Positions 28,665-37,494 are shown, counted from the first letter of the stretch. The stretch is DNA of 64,000 nucleotides from an uncultured Algibacter sp. (GCF_947490405.1 NZ_CANLGU010000002.1:372001-436000), one strand, 5' to 3'. The notes: a model not told the origin generated them from the sequence alone. Made by a program: numbers and translations.

Positions 28665-29198
28665 ATGAAAACCATTTTAAAAGTTTCGCTTCTTTTTCTT
28701 TTTGTAACTGTCAGCTGTTCTAAAAATGACGATAGTGATGATAATGATTTACAAACAAATGATAAATTTTTTGCTCAAGTAAATGGGGATCGTTTTATCT
28801 CAGGAGACCCCTTTATTGGAGCCAGTTATAATGCTTCTTCAGGAGCCAGCGCATTTGCCATTGTAGCTACGGATCTTGAAAATAATAATTTCGCTAAAGC
28901 TATTGGAATTACATTCGTTTCAACCAACAATGAATTTGAGTTTCGTAGTGGTTTAGTATTAACTCATAACGATGAAGATTTATTTCTTAGCGGGGTATAT
29001 ACGGAAACTGGCAGTGAAGAATACGACTTTGTTGAAAATACGTCCATGCGTCTTGAATTTACCAAGGTAGATACAAGCGAAAAGCTAGTGTCTGGGAAAT
29101 TCAGTTTCGTTGAAATTGTTGAAGACAATAGCAACAATGAAAAAACATATAACGTTACCAACGGTGAATTTACTAACCTGTCTTATACTGAAGATTAA
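28665..29198 (+). CDS. Exported lipoprotein (possibly DUF6252-like)
   Basis: 177 residues. MKTILKVSLLFLFVTVSCSK is a lipoprotein signal peptide with Cys18, followed by an acidic NDDSDDND linker. The remainder is a single beta-rich domain (FFAQVNGDRFISG, FAIVATDLENN, LVSGKFSFVEIV, YNVTNGEFTNL). Its start (FxAxVNGxxF) and end (VTNGxF) resemble small Bacteroidota DUF6252-type lipoproteins; this is a pattern impression. It is probably in the same transcript as the repeat protein upstream. Confidence 0.82.
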   Translation: MKTILKVSLLFLFVTVSCSKNDDSDDNDLQTNDKFFAQVNGDRFISGDPFIGASYNASSGASAFAIVATDLENNNFAKAIGITFVSTNNEFEFRSGLVLTHNDEDLFLSGVYTETGSEEYDFVENTSMRLEFTKVDTSEKLVSGKFSFVEIVEDNSNNEKTYNVTNGEFTNLSYTED

Positions 29199-29300
29199 AA
29201 TAAATAAAAAGTGCATCAAGTTTAAGAAATCTTTAGAACCCCAATATAAATCTACTTAAGATAATATAGCTATTAATTAATCCTCTTAAAACTTAAAATT

Positions 29301-30416
29301 ATGAAAACAAAACGATTACTTTTTAACTCAGTAGTATGTATTGCTTTATTTTTCGCTTCTATAGCGCAAGCTAAGACATGGCGTGTAAATAACCAATCAA
29401 ATTATGATGGCTCTACAGCTTTTGGTGAAAACTATGGAGGCACACCAAGTTTTCCTGTATTTAAGGAAATAAATGATGCTGTAGCGTATCCCAATGTTAC
29501 AGCCAGTGACACATTGCATATAGAAGGCTCTACTATTGATTATGGGGATGCAACAATTACTAAAAGATTAGTTATTATCGGACCTGGGTACTTTTTAACT
29601 GAAAATTCTAATGTATCTAATAATACCTATGATGCCAGAATAGGCAGTATAACATTTGATACAGGATCTGAATTTTCTCAAGTTATTGGAATGAATGTAC
29701 TAATTAATGGTTCATCATTAACAGGTACTATTTATTTAAATGTAAATGGAATTACAATTAAGCGATGTAGAATAGACCGTGACATACAATTTGCTACTCA
29801 ATTATCAGAGATTTATATTCTCCAAAACTTTTTCACGAATACGAACACTAACGCTTTTTCACTTGGAGTAACTAGTATTTTTGTACCGCCACAAGATGTC
29901 ATATTTAATAATAACATCTGTGAAAAAAAGTTAATATGGTCCAATAGTAATTTTTTAGGTACGCTATTAGAATGTAATAATAATGTTTTTAATGGTCCAG
30001 CTAACGAATTAAATTTAGAATTTAACACTGGGGCATTTCAAAATAATATACTAAGATCTCCAGGTATCACAGCTAATATTAATAACGGTACTAATAACAA
30101 TGTCCAGTTTAATACTGTATCTAATTCTAGTGTATTCCAAAATACAACTGGCAACCTTTGGGTGCCAAGTATGAATCTTTTATTTGTTGATTCGGGAACT
30201 ACTGATGGAAGTTATAAATTGAAAACAGATCCAACATATAATCAGCCAGGTATCGACAATGCAGAACGCGGTGCTTTTGGTGGTGCTGTACCTACTAATC
30301 GTTATAATATCTCTGGCCTAGGTTCAATTCCGGTTGTCTATAATGTAACAACTCCAGGCGTTGCTGAACCTAATACTGGTTTGTCAGTAACTATTCAGGC
30401 GAGAACTAATAATTAA
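29301..30416 (+). CDS. Exported protein, probable right-handed beta-helix
   Basis: 371 residues. The signal peptide ends near SIAQA (about residue 24). The mature part begins KTWRVNNQSNYDG, typical of secreted proteins with a parallel beta-helix. It then has short strand-turn repeats with many Asn (LVIIGPGYFL, ITIKRCRIDRDIQF, VIFNNNICEK, LLECNNNVFNG). No catalytic motif of pectate lyases is visible. It lacks its own T9SS tail, but the gene 8 bp downstream has one. Possible roles are surface adhesin or polysaccharide binding; this is inferred. Confidence 0.83.
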   Translation: MKTKRLLFNSVVCIALFFASIAQAKTWRVNNQSNYDGSTAFGENYGGTPSFPVFKEINDAVAYPNVTASDTLHIEGSTIDYGDATITKRLVIIGPGYFLTENSNVSNNTYDARIGSITFDTGSEFSQVIGMNVLINGSSLTGTIYLNVNGITIKRCRIDRDIQFATQLSEIYILQNFFTNTNTNAFSLGVTSIFVPPQDVIFNNNICEKKLIWSNSNFLGTLLECNNNVFNGPANELNLEFNTGAFQNNILRSPGITANINNGTNNNVQFNTVSNSSVFQNTTGNLWVPSMNLLFVDSGTTDGSYKLKTDPTYNQPGIDNAERGAFGGAVPTNRYNISGLGSIPVVYNVTTPGVAEPNTGLSVTIQARTNN

Positions 30417-30423
30417 TTGTATT

Positions 30424-31413
30424 ATGAAACATATTGTTTTTATAATTACTGTTTTAGTAATGCCTTTCTGCGCTACCGGAGCCCAATCTAATGTCTCACA
30501 GATAGAATATTTCTTAGATACGGATAATGGGTTTGGGCTTAACACAGTATTAAATATAATATCGCCTGATGTAGATGTTTTGGAAACAGTAATGGCGAAT
30601 ATACCACCATCTACAACTATTGGATACCACAAACTATATATAAGGACTAAAGATGAAGATGGGAAGTGGAGCCAAACTATTAGAAAAAATATAGAGATAT
30701 TTCCTCCTGTTACTCAAAATAATATCGTGATGGGGGAATATTTTATAGATATCGATCCAGAGTTTGAAGATGCTATATCTTTCCCTATAAGCCCAGAACA
30801 AAATGATATAGAACAAGCTTTTACAGCTCAAATACTTAATTCTACATCATTAGGATATCATAAACTATATGGAAGGGTAAAAGATTCCAAAGGTAATTGG
30901 AGTCAAACTTTTAGAAAAAATATAGAGGTTTATGTTAATCCAATTACAAATGTGGTCGAAATCGAATATTTTTTTGGTGATGATTTAGAGTTTGGTAATA
31001 ATAGTCTAGTAAGTATCAATTCACCTGAGCCTGATGGAAGTTGGACTTTTAATGTGCCTTACCCTGCTGGGGATTATGATTTTAACGATATTTTGTTTGT
31101 GCGCGTAAAAGATTCAAATCAAAATTGGTCTATTACCACAGTGCTTGATGAAGTTGCTAGTTTAGGAACAGAAAGTTTTTTACAAAAATCTACTTCAGTG
31201 TATCCTAATCCTTTTGATGAAACCATCAATATATCTCTAACAAACCCTAAGGATCTAGATGAAATTACAATTTATAATACCCTAGGAAAAGAGGTTTACA
31301 AGAAGAAATCAAGTTCTAAAAATTTGAACTTAGATTTCTTGCCTCAAGGCATTTACTTTTTACAACTTTCATCAAAACATGGTAAAGCCACATTTAAAAT
31401 AGTAAAAGAATAG
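30424..31413 (+). CDS. T9SS-exported protein with three ~75-residue repeats
   Basis: 329 residues, signal peptide ending near CATGAQ (about 20). Three repeats (about 24-93, 98-169, 176-247) begin with a strand like IEYFLDTDNGFG, GEYFIDIDPEFE or IEYFFGDDLEFG. They end LYIRTKDEDGKWSQT, LYGRVKDSKGNWSQT or LFVRVKDSNQNWSIT. The C-terminus (about 255-329) is a type A T9SS sorting domain: SVYPNPFDETINI, then GIYFLQLSSKHGKATFKIVKE. The protein should reach the cell surface or medium through type IX secretion. It is translationally close to the beta-helix gene, so the two may act together. It starts with ATG at 30424. Confidence 0.88.
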   Translation: MKHIVFIITVLVMPFCATGAQSNVSQIEYFLDTDNGFGLNTVLNIISPDVDVLETVMANIPPSTTIGYHKLYIRTKDEDGKWSQTIRKNIEIFPPVTQNNIVMGEYFIDIDPEFEDAISFPISPEQNDIEQAFTAQILNSTSLGYHKLYGRVKDSKGNWSQTFRKNIEVYVNPITNVVEIEYFFGDDLEFGNNSLVSINSPEPDGSWTFNVPYPAGDYDFNDILFVRVKDSNQNWSITTVLDEVASLGTESFLQKSTSVYPNPFDETINISLTNPKDLDEITIYNTLGKEVYKKKSSSKNLNLDFLPQGIYFLQLSSKHGKATFKIVKE

Positions 31414-31454
31414 ATTGCTATTCCCAATAGGTCTGCTATGATCGAGGGTGTTTA

Positions 31455-31483
31455 GAGATGTGGGTGGAAACACCCGCATTCTC
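31455..31483 (+). other. Stable hairpin with GAAA tetraloop
   Basis: GAGATGTGGGTG and CACCCGCATTCTC pair with one bulged T around GAAA, 41 bp after the T9SS gene stop. No T run follows, so it does not look like a standard terminator. An alternative pairing uses GGGTGTTT (31446-31453) with AAACACCC (31468-31475), which would compete with the first. Confidence 0.55.
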
Positions 31484-31658
31484 ATAATCTCACTAGATAT
31501 AAATTCCTCAGCTTAGCGTGCTAATTTTTTTCAGGCTATGTGGTAAATCTTTAAGATTAACAAGAAATATAGCACTTTAATATACCCATTAATAGGTATT
31601 GATTAACACATTAAAATGTGCTATTATTGAATAACTATTAACCAATAATTCAAAAAAA

Positions 31659-32549
31659 ATGAGTAAAAACAAATCAACAAAAACAATCAAGCTAAAACTA
31701 TGTTTCATACTACTTGCAACACTTATATTAAGCTGTGGAGGAAGCGACGATAGCGGTACAAATCCTGAAGAGGAACTTGTAGACCCAACAGATGCCAATG
31801 CAATAAGCCGTGTGTTAATAACACCAGCTGGCACTCAGACAAGTCAAGGAACACCTCCCGGTCCTTCTGCTTCCAGTGAAGCACCACAAGTAACAAATGA
31901 AATATCCATCATTAACAGTTCTAATGGCTCCACCTCCCCTTTAACCTTTTCATACTCAAATGTAAGTAATAATTTAGGAGGTTGTTATGTTCAAGTAGAT
32001 GGGGCAGGCAACTACTTCACAATACCTTATGATTCAAATGCTGGAAATTCTGGTGACTTACAAGTGCCTTTAGGAATTCCTACCAATGTTGAAGCTGGAG
32101 TTTTTTGTGTAAGCTTTTGTGTTTATGACACTAATGGATTAGTAAGTAATGTTGTTAACACATGTATAAATGTGTTGAGGCTAGGAACTGGAGCTCTACA
32201 AATAAGTCTTTCATGGAACACTGCTACTGATCAGGATTTATATGTTACAGATCCAAGTGGTGAAATTATCTCTTTCATAAACACGCAATCATCTAGCGGG
32301 GGAGCTCTTGATAGAGATGATATAGATGGTTTTGGTCCTGAAAATATTTTCTGGCTAGAAAATGCACCTGACGGTTCATACTCTGTAGCAGTTAACGATT
32401 TTGAAGGCACAACAACTCCTAATATTTTTTATGTAACCATAAATGGTTCTGGTGAAAGTAGAAGCTATGAAGGAACAACCCAAAATGGTAGTACTGCTGA
32501 AGTAGTCAGCTTTACAAAAAATGGTGACAACCTCTCTTTTTCAAATTAA
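31659..32549 (+). CDS. Exported lipoprotein with YfaP/DUF2135-like domain
   Basis: 296 residues. The lipoprotein signal peptide ends LILSCGGSDDSG (Cys26), followed by a Thr/Pro/Ser-rich linker. The C-terminal part (about 185-296) starts LQISLSWNTATDQDLYVTDP. It continues through ENIFWLENAPDGSYSVAVNDF and NIFYVTINGSGESRSYEGT. That resembles the DUF2135/YfaP beta-sandwich, in which W-x-x-x-x-D-x-D-L-x-V-x-D-P is typical. The middle (90-180) looks like another immunoglobulin-like domain. It is probably surface-exposed. It has its own promoter region (31484-31658), with an imperfect inverted repeat TAGCACTTTAA/TTAAAATGTGCTA. Confidence 0.85.
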   Translation: MSKNKSTKTIKLKLCFILLATLILSCGGSDDSGTNPEEELVDPTDANAISRVLITPAGTQTSQGTPPGPSASSEAPQVTNEISIINSSNGSTSPLTFSYSNVSNNLGGCYVQVDGAGNYFTIPYDSNAGNSGDLQVPLGIPTNVEAGVFCVSFCVYDTNGLVSNVVNTCINVLRLGTGALQISLSWNTATDQDLYVTDPSGEIISFINTQSSSGGALDRDDIDGFGPENIFWLENAPDGSYSVAVNDFEGTTTPNIFYVTINGSGESRSYEGTTQNGSTAEVVSFTKNGDNLSFSN

Positions 32550-32583
32550 ACGGGAAAGATTGTTATAAATACAATTATACCTT

Positions 32584-32620
32584 AAAAAAATGCGAACTTA
32601 TTTAGTTCGCATTTTTTGTT
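32584..32620. terminator. Terminator after the YfaP-like lipoprotein gene
   Basis: AAAAAATGCGAACT pairs with AGTTCGCATTTTTT around five bases, 35 bp after the stop. A convergent fbp stop lies at 32655, so it may serve both. Confidence 0.88.
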
Positions 32621-32654
32621 TTAATATTCTAAGGAAAGGAATTATATAAATAGT

Positions 32655-33665
32655 TTACTTTATGGCTTGTCTCATAAACTCCTCTGCTTTATCAACCATG
32701 TTTTTACTGCCACATATAAAAGGGACACGTTGGTGCAACTCTGTAGGTTCTACATCCATAGTTCTTGTAAAGCCATCACTAGATTTACCATTAGCTTGTT
32801 CTGCTAAGAAAGCCATTGGATTACATTCATATAACAAACGTAATTTCCCATTAGGGTTTTTAGAACTTTGCGGATACAAATAAATACCACCTTTTATCAT
32901 ATTTCTATGAAAGTCTGAAACCAAAGATCCTATATATCTTGATGTATAAGGTCTGTCATCTTCTTCTTCTTGACAATACTTTATATAATTTTTTACTCCC
33001 TGCGGAAAATGAATATAATTACCTTCATTTACAGAATAGATATTACCATCAACAGGAAATTCCATTTTAGGGTGTGATAAATAGAAAGAACCAATAGCTG
33101 GATTTAATGTAAACCCATTTACACCATCTCCAGTAGTATACACTAACATAGTTGAGGTTCCATAAACTACATAACCCGCAGCAACTTGCTCACTTCCTTT
33201 TTGTAAAAAATCTTCTAACTGAACGGGAGTCCCTACCGGAGTAACTCTTCTGTATATAGAAAAAATGGTTCCAACAGAAACATTAACATCAATGTTAGAT
33301 GATCCATCCAAAGGATCAATTAAAACGACATATTTGTTTTGATGGTTTTCATCTTGACTATTAATGGTAATAAAATCATCTTCTTCTTCACTTGCTAAAC
33401 CACAAATAATATTTCTTCGTGTTAGTGTTTGAATAAATTTATCATTTGCATAAACATCTAATTTTTGCTGATCTTCCCCTTGAATATTGGTATCTCCAAC
33501 AGCTCCTATTATATCTACCAAACCAGCTTTATTTACTTCATGGTTTACTACCTTGGCAGCCAAACGAATTGAATTTAAAAGACTGGATAATTCGCCAGAA
33601 GAATATTGAAATGATGATTGATTTTCAATAATAAATTCTCCTAAGGTTTGTTTTTTTTGAGCCAT
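32655..33665 (-). CDS. fbp: Fructose-1,6-bisphosphatase, class 1
   Basis: Hydrolyses fructose 1,6-bisphosphate in gluconeogenesis. The start chosen is [11 protein letters not shown] (336 residues); an upstream in-frame ATG at 33698 would add 11 residues atypical of the family. Metal and substrate motifs are ASEEEDD (about 90), [20 protein letters not shown] (about 115-135) and the C-terminal [20 protein letters not shown] with the conserved substrate-binding region. Length and motifs fit the class 1 enzyme. It diverges from the GNAT-aspartate kinase operon over about 120 bp. Confidence 0.97.
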   Translation of the reverse strand: MAQKKQTLGEFIIENQSSFQYSSGELSSLLNSIRLAAKVVNHEVNKAGLVDIIGAVGDTNIQGEDQQKLDVYANDKFIQTLTRRNIICGLASEEEDDFITINSQDENHQNKYVVLIDPLDGSSNIDVNVSVGTIFSIYRRVTPVGTPVQLEDFLQKGSEQVAAGYVVYGTSTMLVYTTGDGVNGFTLNPAIGSFYLSHPKMEFPVDGNIYSVNEGNYIHFPQGVKNYIKYCQEEEDDRPYTSRYIGSLVSDFHRNMIKGGIYLYPQSSKNPNGKLRLLYECNPMAFLAEQANGKSSDGFTRTMDVEPTELHQRVPFICGSKNMVDKAEEFMRQAIK

Positions 33666-33761
33666 GTTTAATAAAATTAGATTTACACAAATATGCATAA
33701 ATTTTATGAAACTACAACGTTATAGATTAGTATAAAAACAATAATTTAGACAACTTTAAAC

Positions 33762-33769
33762 TATATTTG
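33762..33769 (+). promoter_or_regulatory. Possible -7 promoter box (TATATTTG)
   Basis: Exact match to the Bacteroidota TAnnTTTG -7 consensus, 16 bp upstream of the GNAT start codon. No perfect TTTG is seen at the -33 position (TTTA at about 33745). Confidence 0.4.
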
Positions 33770-33785
33770 GATGAATTACTAAACT

Positions 33786-34265
33786 ATGAATTATACAATT
33801 AGAGACGCTACTAAAAATGATATGCCACAGGTGCTTGATTTGATAAAAGAATTGGCCGAATTTGAAAAAGAACAAGATGCAGTAGAAGTAACCATTAATG
33901 ATTTGCAGGAGGATGGTTTTGGAACACATCCAGCTTTTCACTGTTTTGTTGCTGAGGTAAACTCTAGAATTGAAGGTATAGCCTTAATTTACAATCGATA
34001 CTCAACATGGAAAGGTAAAATATTACACCTTGAAGATTTGATTGTAAGTAAAACTATGCGTGGATCTGGCCTAGGGACAGCACTTTTAGATACAGTTGTA
34101 AAGTATGGCCATGATTTAGGTGTGAAACGGATTAACTGGGAAGTTGTTGATTGGAATGAACCAGCGATTACTTTTTACGAAAAGAAAGGCGCAAAGGTTT
34201 TACGCGATTGGGATGTGGTTTGGCTAGATGAAGCTGGTATTAAAAATTATGTAGCAAAATTATAA
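33786..34265 (+). CDS. GNAT family N-acetyltransferase (diamine acetyltransferase-like)
   Basis: 159 residues. MNYTIRDATKNDMPQVLDLI then ELAEFEKEQDAVEV is the opening typical of spermidine/spermine and diamine N-acetyltransferases. The acetyl-CoA loop reads VSKTMRGSGLGTALLDTVV (about 84-102, Q/RxxGxG/A), followed by WNEPAITFYEKKGA. The acceptor is probably a small amine, but the neighbours do not confirm this. It ends 1 bp before the aspartate kinase gene, so the three genes 33786-37368 are one operon. Confidence 0.9.
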   Translation: MNYTIRDATKNDMPQVLDLIKELAEFEKEQDAVEVTINDLQEDGFGTHPAFHCFVAEVNSRIEGIALIYNRYSTWKGKILHLEDLIVSKTMRGSGLGTALLDTVVKYGHDLGVKRINWEVVDWNEPAITFYEKKGAKVLRDWDVVWLDEAGIKNYVAKL

Positions 34266-34266
34266 C

Positions 34267-35517
34267 ATGCAAGTATTTAAATTTGGTGGTGCATCAATAA
34301 AAGATGCAGCTGGCGTTAAAAATTTAGCTTCTGTTTTAAAAAAAACAGGCTACAATAATATATTGATTGTTATTTCTGCAATGGGCAAAACAACTAATGC
34401 TCTTGAGCTTGTAATTGAAAACTATATTGAAAACAAGAAAGAATTTCAAAGCTCATTCCAAGAAGTAAAAAAATATCATAATCAAATTTTACTTGATTTA
34501 TTTGAAAATGTTAATCATCAGGCATTTAAAAAAGTTAATGATTTATTTGATGAATTAAACAGTTTTTTAGAAGTTAATAAATCTCCTGACTATAATTTTG
34601 TTTACGATCAAGTTATTGGTTATGGCGAACTCGTCTCAACTACAATTGTTAGTGAGTACTTCAACCATATTGGATTAAGTAATAATTGGATAGATGCTAG
34701 AACTCAAATAAAAACAGATAATTATTACAGACGCGCTAACGTTAATTGGACTGAAACACAACATGCTATATCATCAAAACTTAATACCAATACTCTAAAT
34801 ATAACTCAAGGTTTTTTAGGTAGTGATGAAAATAATTTTACAACAACACTTGGTAGGGAAGGTAGTGATTATACTGCAGCAATATATGCCTATTGTTTAA
34901 ACGCTAATACTGTAACCATCTGGAAAGACGTTCCTGGTGTTTTAAATGCTGATCCACGTTATTTTGAAAACGCTCAACTTCTAAATAAAATTTCATATAG
35001 AGAAGCCATAGAATTAGCATTTTATGGAGCATCTGTAATACACCCTAAAACATTACAACCATTACAAAGAAAGGAAATTCCATTGTTTGTAAAATCATTT
35101 TTAAACCCCGAAGCAGCAGGGACTCAAATAGGGAAAAACGAAACTTTAGAGCCTATGATACCTTGCTTTATAGTTAAAAAGAACCAGGTTCTAATTTCAT
35201 TATCGTCTTTAGATTTTTCATATATCGTTGAAGATAATATTAGTGCCATTTTTAGTCTCTTACACGAATATAAAATGAAAGTGGATGTCATTCAAAATTC
35301 AGCAATTAGCTTCTCCGTTTGCATAGATAATATTTATAACAATCTTAGCAAGCTTTTGCAACATTTAAAAGCTAAATTTAAAGTAACCTGTGATGAAAAT
35401 GTATCACTTTACACAATTCGCCACTACAACGCATCAGCCATTCAACAGATTGAATCTGGTAAAATGGTGTTATTAAAACAATTAACTCAAGAAACCGTTC
35501 AAATAGTAACTAAATAA
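34267..35517 (+). CDS. Aspartate kinase (monofunctional)
   Basis: Phosphorylates aspartate, the entry step to lysine, threonine, methionine and diaminopimelate. 416 residues begin MQVFKFGGASIKDAAGVKN; KFGGAS is the ATP-binding K-F-G-G motif. FTTTLGREGSDYTAAIYAYC (about 190-210) and VTIWKDVPGVLNADPRYF are the second nucleotide and substrate segments. The C-terminal 130 residues look like paired ACT domains, so feedback inhibition is possible, by an end product that cannot be predicted. There is no homoserine dehydrogenase fusion. It sits between GNAT and acyltransferase genes, so its link to them is unclear. Confidence 0.93.
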   Translation: MQVFKFGGASIKDAAGVKNLASVLKKTGYNNILIVISAMGKTTNALELVIENYIENKKEFQSSFQEVKKYHNQILLDLFENVNHQAFKKVNDLFDELNSFLEVNKSPDYNFVYDQVIGYGELVSTTIVSEYFNHIGLSNNWIDARTQIKTDNYYRRANVNWTETQHAISSKLNTNTLNITQGFLGSDENNFTTTLGREGSDYTAAIYAYCLNANTVTIWKDVPGVLNADPRYFENAQLLNKISYREAIELAFYGASVIHPKTLQPLQRKEIPLFVKSFLNPEAAGTQIGKNETLEPMIPCFIVKKNQVLISLSSLDFSYIVEDNISAIFSLLHEYKMKVDVIQNSAISFSVCIDNIYNNLSKLLQHLKAKFKVTCDENVSLYTIRHYNASAIQQIESGKMVLLKQLTQETVQIVTK

Positions 35518-35538
35518 ACAATTTAGTACATTTACAAC

Positions 35539-37368
35539 ATGAGTAAACCGCAAGATGTAGGATTAGTAAATGCAAAAGAAGTTGCTAAAGCTATTCAACT
35601 AGATAAATATGGCTTTTTAGGCACATTTATTGGTTGGATTTTAATGAAAGTTCTTAAAATATCTACTCTAAATAGAATTTACAAACGTAATAAACATTTA
35701 AACGAACTTCCTTTTTTAAATGGTATTCTTGATGATTTTCAGATTAAATTTGAAATTCCTGAAGAAGATTTAAAGCGATTACCAAAAGATGGCGCCTATA
35801 TTACTATTTCTAATCATCCGCTTGGTGGTATTGATGGTATTTTACTCTTAAAATTAATGCTAGAACAGCGTAAGGATTTTAAAATTATAGCAAACTTTTT
35901 ATTACATAGAATAGCGCCTCTTAAGCCCTATATTATGCCTGTAAATCCTTTTGAAGACAGGAAAGATGTAAAATCTAGTATTGCAGGTTTTAAAAATGCT
36001 ATTCTACATTTAAGAGACGGACACCCGTTAGGAATTTTTCCCGCTGGAGAGGTTTCTACCTATAGGGATGGGAAATTGGTTGTTGATAAACCCTGGGAAG
36101 AAGCTGCTATGAAGTTGGTTAAAAAAGCAGAGGTTCCTGTAGTTCCCATTTATTTTCATGCAAAAAACAGTAAGTTATTCTACAAGCTTTCCAAAATCAG
36201 TGATACGTTCAGGACAGCTAAATTACCATCAGAGTTGTTAACGCAAAAAAGACGCACAATACGGGTAAGAATTGGGAAACCTGTCTCATTAAATGATCAA
36301 AAAGAACACAGTTCTCTTGAAGAATTTACTGAATTCTTAAGAAGAAAAACATATATGCTTTCTAATACTTTTGAAGACAAGCCAAAAATGTTAGATAATT
36401 TGTCTTCTAGTTTAAAAACACCCAAAACGCCCAAAAATATTGTTACTCCAGTTGATAAGTCATTAATGATTGAAGAAGTAGAAGCAATCAAAAAAGATGA
36501 TTCAAGACTTTTGCAAAGTAAAAATTATGAAGTGTTTTTAGCTCAAGCAGATAAGATACCTAACATCCTTCGTGAGATTGGTCGACTTCGAGAAATTACC
36601 TTTAGAGAAGTGGGTGAGGGTACCAATGAAGCTATTGATTTAGATACTTTTGATAACTACTACCACCACATGTTTTTGTGGGATAATGAAAAAAAAATAC
36701 TCGCTGGTGCATATAGAATGGGTTTAGGTTCCCTCATTTTCAAGCAACATGGTATTAATGGTTTTTATCTTCAAGATTTATTCAGATTCGAATCTGAATT
36801 GTATAAAATGATGAGCGAATCTATAGAAATGGGGCGTGCATTTATCATCAAAGAATATCAACAAAAACCTATGCCTTTATTTTTACTTTGGAAGGGTATT
36901 GTACATACAACACTACGTCACCCAGAACATAAATACTTAATTGGTGGTGTGAGTATTAGTAATCAGTTTTCTAACTTCTCAAAATCTTTGATGGTTGAGT
37001 TTATGAAGTCGCACTATTACGATCCATACATTGCCCAATACGTGCATCCTAAAAAGGAGTTTAAGGTTAAATTAAAAGACGCTGATAAGGATTTTGTTTT
37101 TGATGAAGCTGAAGCTGATTTAAATAAATTTGATAAGTTTATTGACGAAATAGAACCCGGAGCATTGCGTCTTCCAGTTCTTTTAAAAAAATACATCAAA
37201 CAAAATGCGCGTTTGGTAGCATTTAACGTCGATCCTTTATTTAATAACTCGGTTGATGGTTTGATGTATATAAGAATTGCCGACTTACCTGAGAGTACTG
37301 TAAAACCTGTAATGGAAGAATTTCAGGCTGAATTAGAGCGCAAGGTTTTTGGCAATAACAAGGACTAA
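35539..37368 (+). CDS. Bifunctional N-/O-acyltransferase for amino-acid lipids (OlsF/GlsF-like)
   Basis: 609 residues with two domains. The N-terminal part (about 70-280) is a PlsC-type acyltransferase with SNHPLGGIDG (92-100, variant of the HX4D motif) and GIFPAGEVST (165-174). The C-terminal part (about 330-560) is a GNAT-like N-acyltransferase related to OlsB (REITFREVGEGTNEA, GAYRMGLG, EMGRAFI). The same order is known for OlsF-type enzymes that make ornithine lipid, and GlsF-type enzymes for glycine lipids, in Bacteroidota. It should act at the inner face of the cytoplasmic membrane. Which amino acid is used cannot be told from the sequence. Confidence 0.85.
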   Translation: MSKPQDVGLVNAKEVAKAIQLDKYGFLGTFIGWILMKVLKISTLNRIYKRNKHLNELPFLNGILDDFQIKFEIPEEDLKRLPKDGAYITISNHPLGGIDGILLLKLMLEQRKDFKIIANFLLHRIAPLKPYIMPVNPFEDRKDVKSSIAGFKNAILHLRDGHPLGIFPAGEVSTYRDGKLVVDKPWEEAAMKLVKKAEVPVVPIYFHAKNSKLFYKLSKISDTFRTAKLPSELLTQKRRTIRVRIGKPVSLNDQKEHSSLEEFTEFLRRKTYMLSNTFEDKPKMLDNLSSSLKTPKTPKNIVTPVDKSLMIEEVEAIKKDDSRLLQSKNYEVFLAQADKIPNILREIGRLREITFREVGEGTNEAIDLDTFDNYYHHMFLWDNEKKILAGAYRMGLGSLIFKQHGINGFYLQDLFRFESELYKMMSESIEMGRAFIIKEYQQKPMPLFLLWKGIVHTTLRHPEHKYLIGGVSISNQFSNFSKSLMVEFMKSHYYDPYIAQYVHPKKEFKVKLKDADKDFVFDEAEADLNKFDKFIDEIEPGALRLPVLLKKYIKQNARLVAFNVDPLFNNSVDGLMYIRIADLPESTVKPVMEEFQAELERKVFGNNKD

Positions 37369-37406
37369 TTTAAACCACTTATATTTTTTACCAAAATTTT
37401 TAATTT

Positions 37407-37494
37407 GGGCGTTACCACAAGGGTTGGGCTTTCCGTTACAAGTCCTCGCACCTCCTTCGTCGGGCTGTGGGCTTTTCTCTACAATCCCTAACGC
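37407..37494 (+). repeat. Dispersed 3'-flanking element, copy 1 (complete, 88 bp)
   Basis: Begins GGGCGTTACC and ends CCCTAACGC, giving GCGTTA/TAACGC terminal inverted repeats. Inside are two direct 21-bp units (37426-37446 and 37469-37489, 16 of 21 identical), each starting GGGCTTT and ending TACAAnnCCT. The GGGCGTTACC end faces the olsF-like stop codon 38 bp away. Further copies are at 44532-44731 and 58132-58214. Confidence 0.75.

Noticed and set aside
37407-37494. Integron attC site
   Set aside because: The ends (GCGTTA/TAACGC) superficially resemble attC core sites, but RYYYAAC/GTTRRRY is not matched, no integron integrase or cassette array is present, and the copies lie beside ordinary housekeeping genes.
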